Shown here: piece after piece, positions 18,312 to 28,571 of the stretch
Position numbering within the stretch: the stretch's first letter is position 1
Layout of the letters: each line of letters starts with the position of its first letter
NCBI RefSeq assembly: GCF_009914335.1
Contig: NZ_CP043925.1
Span: 1,488,001 to 1,552,000 of the forward strand
DNA length: 64,000 bases
DNA from: Proteus columbae
Lineage (GTDB): Bacteria > Pseudomonadota > Gammaproteobacteria > Enterobacterales > Enterobacteriaceae
Direction of reading: 5' to 3'
Notes under the pieces: model-generated
Told to the model about the DNA's origin: nothing
Databases searched by the model: none
Seen by the model: the letters and a program-made list of their open reading frames with translations, nothing else
Made by a program: the position numbers and the translations under genes

Positions 18312-18884
18312 TTAGTCAGCTCGGCCCATATAGCGACGTTCAGCAATATGAATACGAACTTTATCGCCAGTAGAAAGGTATTCAGGAACCTGAATAACTA
18401 ACCCTGTTGGCAATGTTGCAGGTTTAGTACGAGCACTTGCAGAAGCGCCTTTAATACCTGGGACAGTTTCAACAATTTCCATATCAACAGTTTGTGGCAG
18501 TTCTAATGCTAAAACTTGACCATCCATTGTTAATACTTGCATTCCCGCTAAGCCTTCCTCAGGAATAAACAGTAATTCATCTTCAATTTGATCTTTTTTG
18601 AAGGTATAAGGTGTGTAATCTTCATTATCCATAAAGATATATTCATCACCATCAATGTAAGAAAAGCTCACAGCACGACGCGTTAAGCTGATGGTATCAA
18701 TCATATCATCACCTTTAAAACGCTCTTCTACTTTCTGGCCTGTACGGATATCAGTAAAACGCATTTTGTACAGTGTACTTGCACCACGAGCACTTGGTGC
18801 TTGGATGTCGATATCTTTTACCAGTAATAACTTGTTGTTATAACTAACAGCCATACCACGTTTAATTTCATTGGCTTTTGCCAT
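18312..18884 (-). CDS. efpL: elongation factor P-like protein EfpL (YeiP)
   Basis: A 190-residue EF-P paralogue, the exact E. coli YeiP length when the ATG at 18884 is used (AAGG upstream on the minus strand). It has the three beta-barrel domains of EF-P with '[15 protein letters not shown]' in the loop that in EF-P carries the modified lysine; EfpL has Arg in the loop instead, seen here as 'SARGAS'. EfpL helps ribosomes through polyproline and other difficult motifs. Monocistronic. Confidence 0.94.
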   Translation of the reverse strand: MAKANEIKRGMAVSYNNKLLLVKDIDIQAPSARGASTLYKMRFTDIRTGQKVEERFKGDDMIDTISLTRRAVSFSYIDGDEYIFMDNEDYTPYTFKKDQIEDELLFIPEEGLAGMQVLTMDGQVLALELPQTVDMEIVETVPGIKGASASARTKPATLPTGLVIQVPEYLSTGDKVRIHIAERRYMGRAD

Positions 18885-18983
18885 ATAAAACCTTCCATTA
18901 AATAACATTGACGATAATGGCGACAAAATTACTCGCAGTGCAGAAACTTGGCAAGTTATTCGCACATTTTTTTATAAGATTTG

Positions 18984-19020
18984 ATAAAAAAACAAAGCCA
19001 GCTCAAGTGGGGCTGGCTTT
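18984..19020 (-). terminator. terminator of mtr
   Basis: AAAGCCAGC/GCTGGCTTT is a 9-bp stem 25-50 nt after the mtr stop; on the minus strand it is followed by GTTTTTTT. Confidence 0.85.
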
Positions 19021-19044
19021 AGATATGAGCTTTTAGAAATGAAA

Positions 19045-20286
19045 TTAACGGTAGATAGGAAGAAGATTAAAGTTCGCTAAAATATGTGCGCTGGCATTGA
19101 TAACACCAAACAAAATGACGAATCCAATCATAAACATACCACCGGGTGCTTTAAAGCTTTGACTTTGATTACGCTCACGACTCGCTTTTGCCATTAATGC
19201 TGGAATAATCGCAGCCCAAATGGTTGCTGCCAGTCCTGCAAAACCAATGGCATATAAGAAACCATCAGGGAAAATAATTGCCAAAATAGTCGGTGGTATA
19301 AACGTTACTAATGCAGATTTAAATCGACCGCTTCTTGTATTTGAAAACTTAAAGAAGTCTGCTAAGTAATCGAATAATCCTAATGACACTCCTAAGAATG
19401 AACTTGCTAATGCCATATAAGAGAAAAAGTCTAATAACATTGATACAGAAGCATTGGCGGTTGTTGAACGCATTTGTGCTAATAAGTTACCAATATTCCC
19501 ACCATCAGCAATTACTTGTTTGAAATCTTCGCGAGGAATATTACCTTGTACAACAAACTGCCATAAAATATAAATCGCTAGTGAAATCAATGTACCAATA
19601 AGCAAGCTTTTCATAACAGCTTTACCATCTTTACGGTAATAAGTCACTAAGCCTGGAATATTGCCGTGATAACCAAATGAGGTCAGTAAATAAGGTAATG
19701 CGACTAAAGCATAAGGCAAGTAGCTTGCATTGTTTTCGTTAGTGTTAAATAACACAGGCATTTTTACTTCCGTAAATAGACCGCCAATAGCTAACACAAA
19801 GGCAATTACCATACCACCAATTAAAATGGTGCTTAATCTATCCACTGCGCGTGTTGATAACCAAACAAAGAAAGCAACAATTAATGCAAAGACTAAACCA
19901 GCAATAGCTTGAGGGACGCTTATCACATTTGCAAAGTTTTGCACAATAATAGAGCTACCCGCAGAAATATAAGCGTAAGTTAAAATATAAAGAACAAACG
20001 CAATAGATAGTCCATTAATGGTGCTCCAACCTTTTCCTAATAAGTCTTTGGTTATGGTATGAAAGCTTGAGCCTAAAGGATAATGAAGGTTTACTTCTAA
20101 AATCATTAACCCCGACATAAATAAACAAAACCAAGTGTAGATCAGAAGGAAAATAGAACCGGTAAACCAGACACCGGAAGTCACAATAGGAATGGAAAAC
20201 ATGCCTGCACCCACAGCGGTGCCAGCAATGATCATTGCACCACCAAGTATGGATGGGCGCTTTGTTATTGATGTGACTTCTGACAT
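19045..20286 (-). CDS. mtr: tryptophan-specific transporter Mtr (HAAAP family)
   Basis: A 413-residue, 11-helix aromatic amino acid permease. It is closer to E. coli Mtr (414 residues) than to TyrP: shared stretches include 'ITKDLLGKGW', 'SIAFVLYILTYAYISA', 'ASFGYHGN(I/V)P' and the end 'LLPIYR'. Mtr imports tryptophan and indole with protons. A GTACTAG half-site like that of TrpR operators is present upstream at 20314. Monocistronic with its own terminator. Confidence 0.88.
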   Translation of the reverse strand: MSEVTSITKRPSILGGAMIIAGTAVGAGMFSIPIVTSGVWFTGSIFLLIYTWFCLFMSGLMILEVNLHYPLGSSFHTITKDLLGKGWSTINGLSIAFVLYILTYAYISAGSSIIVQNFANVISVPQAIAGLVFALIVAFFVWLSTRAVDRLSTILIGGMVIAFVLAIGGLFTEVKMPVLFNTNENNASYLPYALVALPYLLTSFGYHGNIPGLVTYYRKDGKAVMKSLLIGTLISLAIYILWQFVVQGNIPREDFKQVIADGGNIGNLLAQMRSTTANASVSMLLDFFSYMALASSFLGVSLGLFDYLADFFKFSNTRSGRFKSALVTFIPPTILAIIFPDGFLYAIGFAGLAATIWAAIIPALMAKASRERNQSQSFKAPGGMFMIGFVILFGVINASAHILANFNLLPIYR

Positions 20287-20576
20287 AGGATGTCCTTATA
20301 AAATTGACTCAATGTACTAGCTTGATGGTGTAAAGAATACACTTTTGCTATAAAGGTGTAAATAGAGGTTATTGTGCTTTATAAAAGAAAAAAGTGAGTA
20401 AAAATAATACAATAGGAGAAGGTGATTATATAAATCAATAGATTAGAGTGAGAGTTATTAGAAATGATAAAGAAATATTGCTATAAAAAAGTGAAGATTT
20501 GCGCAGAAATAGATAATTCGAACATTATTCTGAACAAAAAAGATCCAGAATAATGAAAGTGATAGGGCGTTTTTAA
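20287..20576. promoter_or_regulatory. mtr upstream region with TrpR half-site
   Basis: GTACTAG at 20314-20320, 28 bp upstream of mtr, equals half of the TrpR operator (consensus contains ACTAGT/GTACTAG). TGTAAA, the left half of a TyrR box, occurs at 20329 and 20357, but neither has a good right half. In E. coli mtr is repressed by TrpR and activated by TyrR, so the region is suggestive. The rest is A/T-rich without an ORF. Confidence 0.4.
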
Positions 20577-20993
20577 TTAGCCTTGATAAAACTGCTTACT
20601 TTTCCATAATGCAATAGAATTGCGACTGGCTTCAAAGTGTGGCTCAGGTAAATCATCAGGTGAACACCAACGAATTTCAGAACATTTATCTGGCTCCATC
20701 AATTTAGGTTCGTCACCTTGATGTTGTGCGATCATACAAATAGAAACTGTGTGTTTGCCTTCTAATTGGTAAGTTTCTAGATTATTGCTAATACCAATCA
20801 CTTGTGGCTCAGTGATCGCAATACCAATTTCTTCTTCTATTTCTCGAATAGCACATTGCTCAAAAGTTTCACCTTCATCAACATGTCCACCAAAAATTGA
20901 CCAATAAGGGGCATGTTTTCCACAACGTTTTCCTAATAATACTTCACCATTTTCATTAGTGATAATTACACCAACGCCAACTACGACTGACAT
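20577..20993 (-). CDS. NUDIX hydrolase
   Basis: A 138-residue protein with a complete Nudix box GHVDEGETFEQCAIREIEEE near residues 35-57 (G-x5-E-x7-RE-hydrophobic-x-EE-x-G). AGGAG precedes the ATG by 8 nt. The MutT-like fold and 'GKHAPYWSIFGGHV' opening suggest hydrolysis of a nucleotide or nucleotide-sugar diphosphate; the substrate cannot be read from sequence. It stands alone, divergent from fruK. Confidence 0.85.
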   Translation of the reverse strand: MSVVVGVGVIITNENGEVLLGKRCGKHAPYWSIFGGHVDEGETFEQCAIREIEEEIGIAITEPQVIGISNNLETYQLEGKHTVSICMIAQHQGDEPKLMEPDKCSEIRWCSPDDLPEPHFEASRNSIALWKSKQFYQG

Positions 20994-21181
20994 TTGAGAC
21001 TCCTTTTTTCTTTTTTATATAGTTAATGTATAAAATAAGTCGCTTTTTACGGGTGATATTCTCCATTGAGGATGAATAGAGTGCAAGGAGAACCAGCTCG
21101 ATTTCACTGAATAAAAGGTTAATTGATGCTATATATAACACCCTAAATATTCATAATAAAAAATGATTGGGGAGTGAAGGC

Positions 21182-22120
21182 ATGAGTCGCCGTGTCGCTA
21201 CGATCACCCTAAACCCTGCTTATGATCTTGTTGGTGCTTGTCCAGCTATTGATGTAGGTGGTGTTAATTTAGTCCGAACTGCTGGACTTAATCCTGCGGG
21301 TAAAGGCAATAATGTCGCGAAAGTCTTACGTGATTTAGGTATCGATATTACTGTTAGTGGGTTTATGGGACGTGAAAATCAAGAAGAGTTTCAGCACTTT
21401 TTTAGTGAAAATGGTATGGCTAACCGTTTTTATCTCGTATCAGGACGAACACGCATAAATGTAAAGCTAACTGAAGGAAAAGGACAAGTCACCGACTTTA
21501 ATTTTTCAGGATTTACAGTATCACCGCAAGATTGGCAGCGTTTTGCAACAGATTCGCTTAATTGGCTTGGTCATTTCGATATGGTGGTTGTCAGTGGAAG
21601 TTTACCTAATGGTGTTGAACCTGAAGCTTTTACCCAATGGATGATTAAGTTAAGAATATTATGCCCATGCATTATTTTTGACAGCAGTCGTGATGCTTTA
21701 GTCGCAGGGTTAAAAGCAGCACCTTGGTTGATAAAACCTAATCATCGTGAATTAGAAGCGTGGGTTGGACATTCATTAACTGAAATGGCAGATATTATTA
21801 AAGCTGCTCATCAATTGCGAGATAAAGGCATTGCGCATGTCGTTATTTCACTGGGTGAAAGAGGGGCTTTATGGGTAAATGCATCTGGAGCATGGCTTGC
21901 AAAACCACCACATTGTGATGTGATAAGTACCGTTGGTGCTGGGGATTCAATGGTTGCTGGATTAGTCTATGGCTTATTAATGAGCCAAACGAGTGAGCAT
22001 ACATTGCGCCTTGCAACCGCTATTTCTGCGTTATCAGTCAGTCAGCCTGATGTAGGAATAAAAGACAGAAGCCAGCTTGCTGAAATGATGACTAAGATTG
22101 AGTTAACGCCTATTAAATAA
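21182..22120 (+). CDS. fruK: 1-phosphofructokinase FruK
   Basis: A 312-residue PfkB-family kinase, start at 21182 with GGGGAG upstream; it begins MSRRVATITLNPAYDLVG as in E. coli FruK and has the same length. The anion-hole and catalytic motif 'STVGAGDSMVAGLVYG' (about residues 243-258) carries the catalytic Asp; 'GLNPAGKGNNVAKVL' is the substrate-side motif. It phosphorylates fructose 1-phosphate to fructose 1,6-bisphosphate. The PTS partners fruA and fruB, adjacent in E. coli, are absent from both sides here. Confidence 0.94.
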   Translation: MSRRVATITLNPAYDLVGACPAIDVGGVNLVRTAGLNPAGKGNNVAKVLRDLGIDITVSGFMGRENQEEFQHFFSENGMANRFYLVSGRTRINVKLTEGKGQVTDFNFSGFTVSPQDWQRFATDSLNWLGHFDMVVVSGSLPNGVEPEAFTQWMIKLRILCPCIIFDSSRDALVAGLKAAPWLIKPNHRELEAWVGHSLTEMADIIKAAHQLRDKGIAHVVISLGERGALWVNASGAWLAKPPHCDVISTVGAGDSMVAGLVYGLLMSQTSEHTLRLATAISALSVSQPDVGIKDRSQLAEMMTKIELTPIK

Positions 22121-22123
22121 AGT

Positions 22124-22186
22124 AATTTGCGGTTTATTGTTATAAAACGAAAATTGTATAAACCGCAAATTGCATAAACCGCAAAT
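22124..22186. repeat. inverted plus direct repeat between fruK and nfo
   Basis: AATTTGCGGTTTAT (22124-22137) pairs with ATAAACCGCAAATT (22158-22171), a perfect 14-bp stem, and a further direct copy ATAAACCGCAAAT lies at 22174-22186. It sits between the convergent genes fruK and nfo and probably ends transcription from one or both, though T-runs are short. Confidence 0.75.
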
Positions 22187-22208
22187 CTCATTACTGCTAG
22201 TGCTGTTA

Positions 22209-23051
22209 TTAGTATTGTTGTGATTTCAACCAAGCAATTTCGTCAGGCCAAATATCAGGATTAATGGTTTCTAAAATCAACGGAATACCATCAAAACGTT
22301 TATCTTGCATAATATAACTAAAAGGCACTTTACCAATATTACCTTCACCTAAACTATGGTGGCGATCTACACGACTGGCTAATTCACTTTTTGCATCATT
22401 AAGGTGCATCGCTTTTAGGTATTGAAAGCCGACAATCTTTTCAAATTCAGCGAATGTTTTTTCGCAATCTTCAATTGTTCTTAGATCATAACCTGCGGCG
22501 AAAGTGTGGCAAGTATCAATACAAACACCTACGCGAGATTTATCTTCTACGCCATCAATAATGGCGGCTAGATGTTCAAAACGATAACCTAGATTTGTTC
22601 CTTGTCCTGCTGTATTTTCAATAACGGCAGTGACATTTTTAGTTTTTTCTAAAGTGATGTTAATTGATTGGGCAATTTTTTGTAGACACTTATCAACATC
22701 AATCTTATTTAAATGACTTCCTGGATGGAAATTCAGTAACTCAATACCTAGTTGTTCACAACGCTGCATTTCATCTAAAAATGCATCTCTCGATTTTTCG
22801 AGAGCATCTTCTTCAGGGTGACCTAAATTAATGAGATAGCTGTCATGGGGTAAAATTTGAGAGGGGCTATAACTATAAAGTTCGCAGTTCTTTTTAAATT
22901 TATCAATAACTTCTGTGGATAATGGTGCAGCTTTCCACTGGCGCTGATTCTTAGTAAAAAGGGCAAACGCAGTCGCTTTTATTTCATGTGCGCGTAATAC
23001 CGCCTGATCGACGCCACCAGCAGCACTGACATGTGCGCCAACAAATTTCAT
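22209..23051 (-). CDS. nfo: endonuclease IV (AP endonuclease)
   Basis: A 280-residue TIM-barrel AP endonuclease; ATG 23051 has CTAAGGAG 5-8 nt upstream and gives the family N terminus [17 protein letters not shown]. The three-zinc site ligands are visible in '[11 protein letters not shown]', '[10 protein letters not shown]', '[17 protein letters not shown]', '[22 protein letters not shown]' and 'ILETINP'. It cleaves 5' to abasic sites in base excision repair. Followed by yeiH in the reverse orientation order typical of enterobacteria. Confidence 0.96.
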   Translation of the reverse strand: MKFVGAHVSAAGGVDQAVLRAHEIKATAFALFTKNQRQWKAAPLSTEVIDKFKKNCELYSYSPSQILPHDSYLINLGHPEEDALEKSRDAFLDEMQRCEQLGIELLNFHPGSHLNKIDVDKCLQKIAQSINITLEKTKNVTAVIENTAGQGTNLGYRFEHLAAIIDGVEDKSRVGVCIDTCHTFAAGYDLRTIEDCEKTFAEFEKIVGFQYLKAMHLNDAKSELASRVDRHHSLGEGNIGKVPFSYIMQDKRFDGIPLILETINPDIWPDEIAWLKSQQY

Positions 23052-23122
23052 TATTTCTCTCCTTAGATTTATTTCACACCATGATAACAAACATACAGCG
23101 TATAACATCATATTGAGATGAT

Positions 23123-23156
23123 AAAAGCAAAAAAGCGCAACTAAAAATAGTTGCGC
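23123..23156 (-). terminator. terminator of yeiH
   Basis: On the minus strand GCGCAACTA-tttt-TAGTTGCGC (9-bp stem) is followed by TTTTTTGCTTTT, 60 nt after the yeiH stop and before nfo. Confidence 0.88.
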
Positions 23157-23217
23157 AATTGAAAAGTACTTCTCAAGGAGAAATTTTAAGGGGAATTAAT
23201 TTTTATCGATATTCCTA

Positions 23218-24312
23218 TTAAGACATCAACACAGTTTGAATAAAGATATTAATCATTGCACCACCAAGGGTTAACCAGAAAAATAAGAATAATGCTAACA
23301 ATAACGGTTTGACGCCCGCTTGTCGGATAGCACTGATATGTGTTGTTAAACCTAATGCCACCATAGCCATTGCTAATAAAATGGTATCGATAGTTACAAT
23401 ATAACTAACAATAGACGCTGGAATTAAATTCAAAGAGTTAAAGCCCGCCATTAAAATAAAGAATACGGCGAACCAAGGAATAGTAATTGGGCTTTTTTCA
23501 GTAGCTTGTACGCCATTGTTTGCTTTGCTTTTCTTTTTACTTAAATAAGTTGAAAGAATAATTAAGAACGGTGCTAGCATCATTACGCGGATCATTTTAC
23601 TAATAACCGCTGCATTTTCAGCATCAGGACTAATTGAGTGCCCGACGGCGACAACTTGAGCCACTTCGTGAATTGTTGAACCTGAGAAAATACCAAAGGT
23701 TTCTTCTGTAAATGGTAGCCAGCCTGAAAATGCATTTAAGTGATAGAACCAAGGGTAAAGAAAAATACCAATAGTCCCGAAAATCACAACAGTAGAAACC
23801 GCAACAGCGACTTGGCTTGCTTGTGCTTTAACAACAGGCTCTGTCGCCATAACAGCCGCAGCACCACAAATACTACTACCTGCACCAATCAAGATGACAG
23901 TTTGTTCATCTAAACCGAAATATTTGCGACCAATCCACATAGCAATAAGAAAAGTCGATATCAGCATAATGGCATCTATAATTAAACCTGTTGCACCTAC
24001 ATCTGCAATTTGCTGAAAAGTCAGTCTAAAACCGTACAAAATAATACCTGTACGTAATAAATAGTGTTTAGCGAATTTGACACCTTCGTCACTATAAGGT
24101 TTGGCAACAGGATAAAAGGTATTACCCACAATAATACCGAATAGGATAGCCAGTGTTAATGCACCTAAACCCATGCTAGAAAACCAAGGAATATCACCAA
24201 TATAAATAGCAAGCGCAGTTAATACACCTGTTAGTAATAAACCAGGAAGCCAGCGATAGACTGGAGTAAAACATTTTTTCGCCAATGTAATAGGTTGACT
24301 TTGCTCTGACAT
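23218..24312 (-). CDS. yeiH: YeiH/UPF0324 family putative sulfate/ion exporter
   Basis: A 364-residue membrane protein with about ten helices. ATG 24312 is used (family length; E. coli YeiH is similar). The UPF0324 signature '[14 protein letters not shown]' (about residues 117-130) and '[21 protein letters not shown]' are intact. The YeiE regulator gene is divergent next door, as in E. coli, where YeiE has been linked to sulfite/oxidative stress. Substrate unproven. Confidence 0.9.
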   Translation of the reverse strand: MSEQSQPITLAKKCFTPVYRWLPGLLLTGVLTALAIYIGDIPWFSSMGLGALTLAILFGIIVGNTFYPVAKPYSDEGVKFAKHYLLRTGIILYGFRLTFQQIADVGATGLIIDAIMLISTFLIAMWIGRKYFGLDEQTVILIGAGSSICGAAAVMATEPVVKAQASQVAVAVSTVVIFGTIGIFLYPWFYHLNAFSGWLPFTEETFGIFSGSTIHEVAQVVAVGHSISPDAENAAVISKMIRVMMLAPFLIILSTYLSKKKSKANNGVQATEKSPITIPWFAVFFILMAGFNSLNLIPASIVSYIVTIDTILLAMAMVALGLTTHISAIRQAGVKPLLLALFLFFWLTLGGAMINIFIQTVLMS

Positions 24313-24496
24313 AGAAAAACCTTGCTTATATGAATTTTGCATAAGCATATAACAAGTAATCTTATTTATTAAACTCATTATTTTTATAATAATAACCAGT
24401 AAAACTAATATAGGTGTATTTTCTTAAATGTACTTGGTATGTTACTGGTTTGTGGATAGTATGTTATTACAATGACAGCTCAAAGGTGGAATGGAT

Positions 24497-25390
24497 ATGC
24501 GAATTACGTTGCGGCAACTGGAAGTCTTTACTGAAGTTCTCAAGAGTGGTTCTACAACGCAAGCATCACAACAGCTTGCTTTATCTCAATCTGCTGTCAG
24601 TGCATCTTTAACTGATCTCGAAAGCCAACTAGGCGTACAGCTTTTTGACAGAGTGGGAAAACGGCTTGTCACAAATGAACATGGGCGATTACTTTATCCC
24701 AGAGCATTATCTTTACTTGAACGAGCAACAGAAGTGGAGCAGTTATTCCAAGCTGGAAATGGTGCTTTGCGCATTGCTGCAAGTACAACAATAGGTAATT
24801 ATATTTTACCTCAAATGTTGGGAAATTTTCATCGTAACTATCCTGATATTCCGCTAGAAATGAGTATTGGAAATACCGAGGAAGTCGTTAAATTAGTGAG
24901 CGAATTCCGTGTTGATCTAGGGTTAATTGAAGGTGCTTGTCAAAGCTCTGAACTCATTAGCCAGAAATGGCTTTTAGATGAAATGGTTATTTTTTGCTCG
25001 CCCGATCATCCGCTAGCTAAAGCACCAAAAGTGACTTTAACTGATTTACAGTCGGCTCCTTGGATTTTACGAGAAAATGGTTCGGGAACTCGAGATGTAC
25101 TTAACCATCTTCTATTTGCTTCTTTGCCGGGCTACCGCATTGAAATGGAATTAGGTAACTCAGAAGCAATAAAACACGCCGTAATGTATGAAATGGGGAT
25201 CAGCTGTTTATCTCGCCGAGTTATTGAAGAGCAGATTAATAATGGCTCATTAAAAGAGATAAAAGTAGAAGGGCTGGCCTTACAACGTACTCTATATCTT
25301 GTATATCATCGTCAAAAACATGTCTCTGATGCATTGAAAAAACTTCTGACGTATTGTAATGCTGAACATTTAATCGGCAATTTTTCATAA
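24497..25390 (+). CDS. yeiE: LysR-type regulator YeiE
   Basis: A 297-residue LTTR. The ATG at 24497 gives an 8-nt spacing from AAAGGTGG; ATG 24491 would be too close. The N-terminal winged helix is '[42 protein letters not shown]' in pattern (helix 3 SQSAVSASL), followed by the linker helix and a periplasmic-binding-like effector domain ('GNYILPQML', '[13 protein letters not shown]'). Divergent from yeiH, its usual partner. Confidence 0.92.
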   Translation: MRITLRQLEVFTEVLKSGSTTQASQQLALSQSAVSASLTDLESQLGVQLFDRVGKRLVTNEHGRLLYPRALSLLERATEVEQLFQAGNGALRIAASTTIGNYILPQMLGNFHRNYPDIPLEMSIGNTEEVVKLVSEFRVDLGLIEGACQSSELISQKWLLDEMVIFCSPDHPLAKAPKVTLTDLQSAPWILRENGSGTRDVLNHLLFASLPGYRIEMELGNSEAIKHAVMYEMGISCLSRRVIEEQINNGSLKEIKVEGLALQRTLYLVYHRQKHVSDALKKLLTYCNAEHLIGNFS

Positions 25391-25508
25391 ATTGCTAATA
25401 ATTGACGCCCGATCATGAAGGTATCTTATAATCCCAGATCCTTGCTATTCACGAACGACAGATTTGCTACAATCCTCGTTAGAAAAGTGAATATAAAAGT
25501 GGAATGTT

Positions 25509-26996
25509 ATGTCAGAACAACAAAATAGTACTGCTGATTCGGGCGCAGTACGCACTTTGCGCCGAGAGTTAAAAGCGCGACATTTAGCGATGATCGCTAT
25601 TGGTGGTTCAATTGGTACAGGGCTTTTTGTCGCATCTGGTGCAACTGTTGCTCAAGCAGGGCCAGGTGGGGCATTACTCTCTTATGCTTTAATTGGATTA
25701 ATGGTCTATTTTCTAATGACCAGCCTTGGGGAATTAGCCGCATTTATGCCTGTTTCCGGTTCATTCTCAACATACGGTTCTAAGTATGTAGAAGAAGGTT
25801 TTGGTTTCGCATTAGGCTGGAACTATTGGTATAACTGGGCAGTTACAATTGCTGTTGACCTTGTTGCTGCACAATTGGTGATGCTCTATTGGTTCCCTGA
25901 TGTTGATGGTTGGATCTGGAGTGCTCTATTCCTTGGTGTTATTTTCTTACTCAACTATATCTCTGTAAAAGGGTTTGGTGAGGCAGAATATTGGTTCTCC
26001 TTAATCAAAGTTTCCACAGTAATTATCTTTATTATTGTGGGTATTGCGATGATCACTGGCATTATGAGAGGTGCCGAAAACGCAGGTTGGCATAATTGGG
26101 AAATTGGTGATGCACCTTTTGCGGGGGGATTTGCCGCCATGATTGGTGTTGCCATGATTGTTGGTTTCTCATTCCAAGGCACTGAATTAATTGGTATTGC
26201 GGCGGGTGAATCTAAAGATCCAGCTAAAAATATTCCAAAAGCTGTGCGTAAAGTCTTCTGGCGTATCTTATTATTTTATATCTTCGCAATTTTAATTATT
26301 AGCTTAATTATCCCTTACACTGATCCTAATTTACTGCGTAATGATGTAGGTGATATTAGCGTTAGTCCATTCACATTAGTCTTTAAAAATGCGGGATTAT
26401 TATCTGCGGCTGCCATCATGAATGCGGTTATCTTAACCGCGGTACTTTCTGCTGGTAACTCAGGCATGTATGCATCAACGCGTATGCTGTTTACATTAGC
26501 AAGAGAAGGCAAAGCACCAAAATGCTTTGGTAAATTGTCTAAAAATGGTGTGCCACGCAATGCGCTTTATGCGACAACGGTTGTTGCTGGTTTATGCTTC
26601 TTAAGCTCGATGTACGGAAACCAAACTGTCTACTTGTGGTTATTAAATACCTCGGGAATGACGGGTTTTATTGCATGGTTAGGTATTGCGATTAGCCACT
26701 ACCGTTTTCGTAAAGGCTATGTTGCACAAGGTCGTGATTTAAATGACTTACCTTATCGCTCTGGCTTCTTCCCAATTGGTCCTATTTTTGCCTTTATTTT
26801 GTGTTTAATTATTACATTAGGCCAAAATTACCAAGCTTTCTTAGAAGATACGATTGACTGGTATGGTGCTATTGCAACTTATATTGGTATCCCATTATTT
26901 TTATTAATTTGGTTTACTTATAAGATTGTGAAGAAAACCCGCTTTATTCGTTATAACGAAATGGAATTTCCAACACATATTGCGAATAAAAAATAA
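25509..26996 (+). CDS. lysP: lysine-specific permease LysP
   Basis: A 495-residue APC-superfamily permease with 12 helices; the substrate-binding motif 'AIGGSIGTGLFVASG' is in helix 1 (about residues 30-45) and 'GFSFQGTELIGIAAGESKDPAKNIPKA' follows helix 6, both as in E. coli LysP (489 residues). It imports L-lysine and, in E. coli, inhibits the CadC sensor. Position beside yeiE is conserved. Confidence 0.93.
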   Translation: MSEQQNSTADSGAVRTLRRELKARHLAMIAIGGSIGTGLFVASGATVAQAGPGGALLSYALIGLMVYFLMTSLGELAAFMPVSGSFSTYGSKYVEEGFGFALGWNYWYNWAVTIAVDLVAAQLVMLYWFPDVDGWIWSALFLGVIFLLNYISVKGFGEAEYWFSLIKVSTVIIFIIVGIAMITGIMRGAENAGWHNWEIGDAPFAGGFAAMIGVAMIVGFSFQGTELIGIAAGESKDPAKNIPKAVRKVFWRILLFYIFAILIISLIIPYTDPNLLRNDVGDISVSPFTLVFKNAGLLSAAAIMNAVILTAVLSAGNSGMYASTRMLFTLAREGKAPKCFGKLSKNGVPRNALYATTVVAGLCFLSSMYGNQTVYLWLLNTSGMTGFIAWLGIAISHYRFRKGYVAQGRDLNDLPYRSGFFPIGPIFAFILCLIITLGQNYQAFLEDTIDWYGAIATYIGIPLFLLIWFTYKIVKKTRFIRYNEMEFPTHIANKK

Positions 26997-27018
26997 CCTA
27001 TAAATCAAGTTATTAAGA

Positions 27019-27067
27019 CGCCCGTTTTGTGATCTCGATCACTATGAAACGGGCGCTTTTTTATTTT
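27019..27067 (+). terminator. terminator of lysP
   Basis: CGCCCGTTTTGTGAT-ctcg-ATCACTATGAAACGGGCG is a long imperfect stem followed by CTTTTTTATTTTT. Confidence 0.93.
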
Positions 27068-27124
27068 TTAACCAGTCAATTATAAAAAATATACAAAAAC
27101 TCTAATTATATTAGTAATCGCATT

Positions 27125-27143
27125 GATAATAATTATTATTTGC
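27125..27143. promoter_or_regulatory. Fur-box-like site upstream of the iron transport genes
   Basis: GATAATAATTATTATTTGC agrees with the 19-bp Fur consensus GATAATGATAATCATTATC at most positions and contains the 14-bp palindrome ATAATAATTATTAT. It lies about 340 bp upstream of the ABC permease gene. The remaining 27144-27482 holds only weak ORFs. Confidence 0.6.
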
Positions 27144-27482
27144 TTTATTGTTAACGCATAATTTATTTACTGAAAAATAAAATAATGGTGCTATTGGTTG
27201 TAAATAATATGCTTAATGTAATGAGTCTGATAATAATTAACCCTTCTAGTGCTCAATACAGCCAACCAACAGCTTATCGCCATATAATAAGTTACATAGC
27301 GAATATATTTCACCGTATAATAATTTTGCGACTCATTTCTTCGTTGAATAAATTGTCTCAAATAGATAATTGGCTTTCTGTACATAAGAAACAGTTGATG
27401 AGTTGTACGGTATGTTCTTGCCTATTGAATATGTTGGCAGGAGCAGAAAAACGTAGAAAAAAAACTAGGTACAACAATTGAT

Positions 27483-28571
27483 ATGAGCATTATGTCAGAG
27501 AGATTTGCCACACAAGAGCATGAAAGAGATCCATCAGATAATGTGAAAGTCCATTATCGAAAAATGATGAATAAACGCATGCTATGGTTGGGAGTTATCT
27601 TTTTAATTATTTGTGGTTCAGTGGTGTTAGATTTCACCATGGGACCTTCTGGTTTATCGCTTGATAAATTATTAACAACCCTTTTTCAACCTGAGCTTGT
27701 TGATGCAGGTTCTCGAGTGATTGTATGGGATATCCGCTTACCTTATGCCCTAATGGCGGTTGTGGTAGGGATGTCGCTAGGATTAGCGGGTGCAGAAATG
27801 CAAACTATTCTAAATAACCCGTTAGCAAGTCCATTCACATTAGGTTTATCAAATGCAGCTTCATTTGGTGCTGCATTAGCGATTGTTTTAGGTATTGGTA
27901 TTCCAGGTATTCCTGACCAATGGTTTATTTCGGCGAATGCGTTTCTCTTTGCATTATTATCAGCTTTATTATTAGACGGAATAACTCGTTGGACTCGAGT
28001 TCCTACATCTGGAGTGGTGCTTTTTGGTATTGCCATGGTGTTTACCTTTAATGCATTAGTCTCAATGATGCAATTTATTGCAACAGAAGACACTCTCCAA
28101 GGTCTGGTTTTCTGGACTATGGGAAGTCTAACGCGTGCAACATGGGTAAAACTCGGTGTTATGGCGGGTGCTTTTGCTGTCATTATGGTGATTTCATGGA
28201 TGAGTTCATGGAAGTTAACGGCATTGCGATTAGGTGAAGATAGAGCGATTAGCTTTGGTATTGATGTAAAGCGTTTAAGATTAGGCTCATTACTGCGCAT
28301 TAGTATTTTAACCGCGCTCGCAGTTGCTTTTGTTGGACCAATTGCTTTTATTGGTTTAGTTGCCCCTCATATTGCTCGCATGATGTTTGGTGAAGACCAT
28401 CGATTCTATCTGCCAGCAAGCGCATTAATTGGTGCTTTAGTTTTATCATTGGCATCTATTGCTTCTAAAAATTTAATACCGGGTGTCATTATTCCAGTCG
28501 GTATTGTGACATCGCTGGTGGGTGTGCCATTTTTCCTCAGTATGATTTTACGTCATAAGGGGAATATCTAA
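27483..28571 (+). CDS. iron(III)-siderophore ABC transporter permease, FecCD family
   Basis: A 362-residue protein with about nine to ten membrane helices after a 40-residue cytoplasmic N terminus. Family motifs: 'WDIRLPYALMAVVVGMSLGLAGAEMQTILNNPLASPFTLGLSNAASFGAA', with the RLP/R.L...VGA.LG..G...Q pattern, and 'GPIAFIGLVAPHIARMMFGEDHR' near the C terminus, the coupling-helix region for the ATPase. It imports ferric siderophore across the inner membrane. Its stop overlaps the ATPase start. No periplasmic binding protein gene accompanies it. Confidence 0.9.
   Translation: MSIMSERFATQEHERDPSDNVKVHYRKMMNKRMLWLGVIFLIICGSVVLDFTMGPSGLSLDKLLTTLFQPELVDAGSRVIVWDIRLPYALMAVVVGMSLGLAGAEMQTILNNPLASPFTLGLSNAASFGAALAIVLGIGIPGIPDQWFISANAFLFALLSALLLDGITRWTRVPTSGVVLFGIAMVFTFNALVSMMQFIATEDTLQGLVFWTMGSLTRATWVKLGVMAGAFAVIMVISWMSSWKLTALRLGEDRAISFGIDVKRLRLGSLLRISILTALAVAFVGPIAFIGLVAPHIARMMFGEDHRFYLPASALIGALVLSLASIASKNLIPGVIIPVGIVTSLVGVPFFLSMILRHKGNI

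Noticed and set aside
20329..20362. TyrR boxes upstream of mtr
   Set aside because: Only left halves TGTAAA are good; right halves TTTACA are missing, so no box is claimed.
27185..27481. 98-codon ORF upstream of the iron permease
   Set aside because: No recognisable sequence, no good SD, composition like AT-rich intergenic DNA; it may just be an open frame in the Fur-regulated leader.
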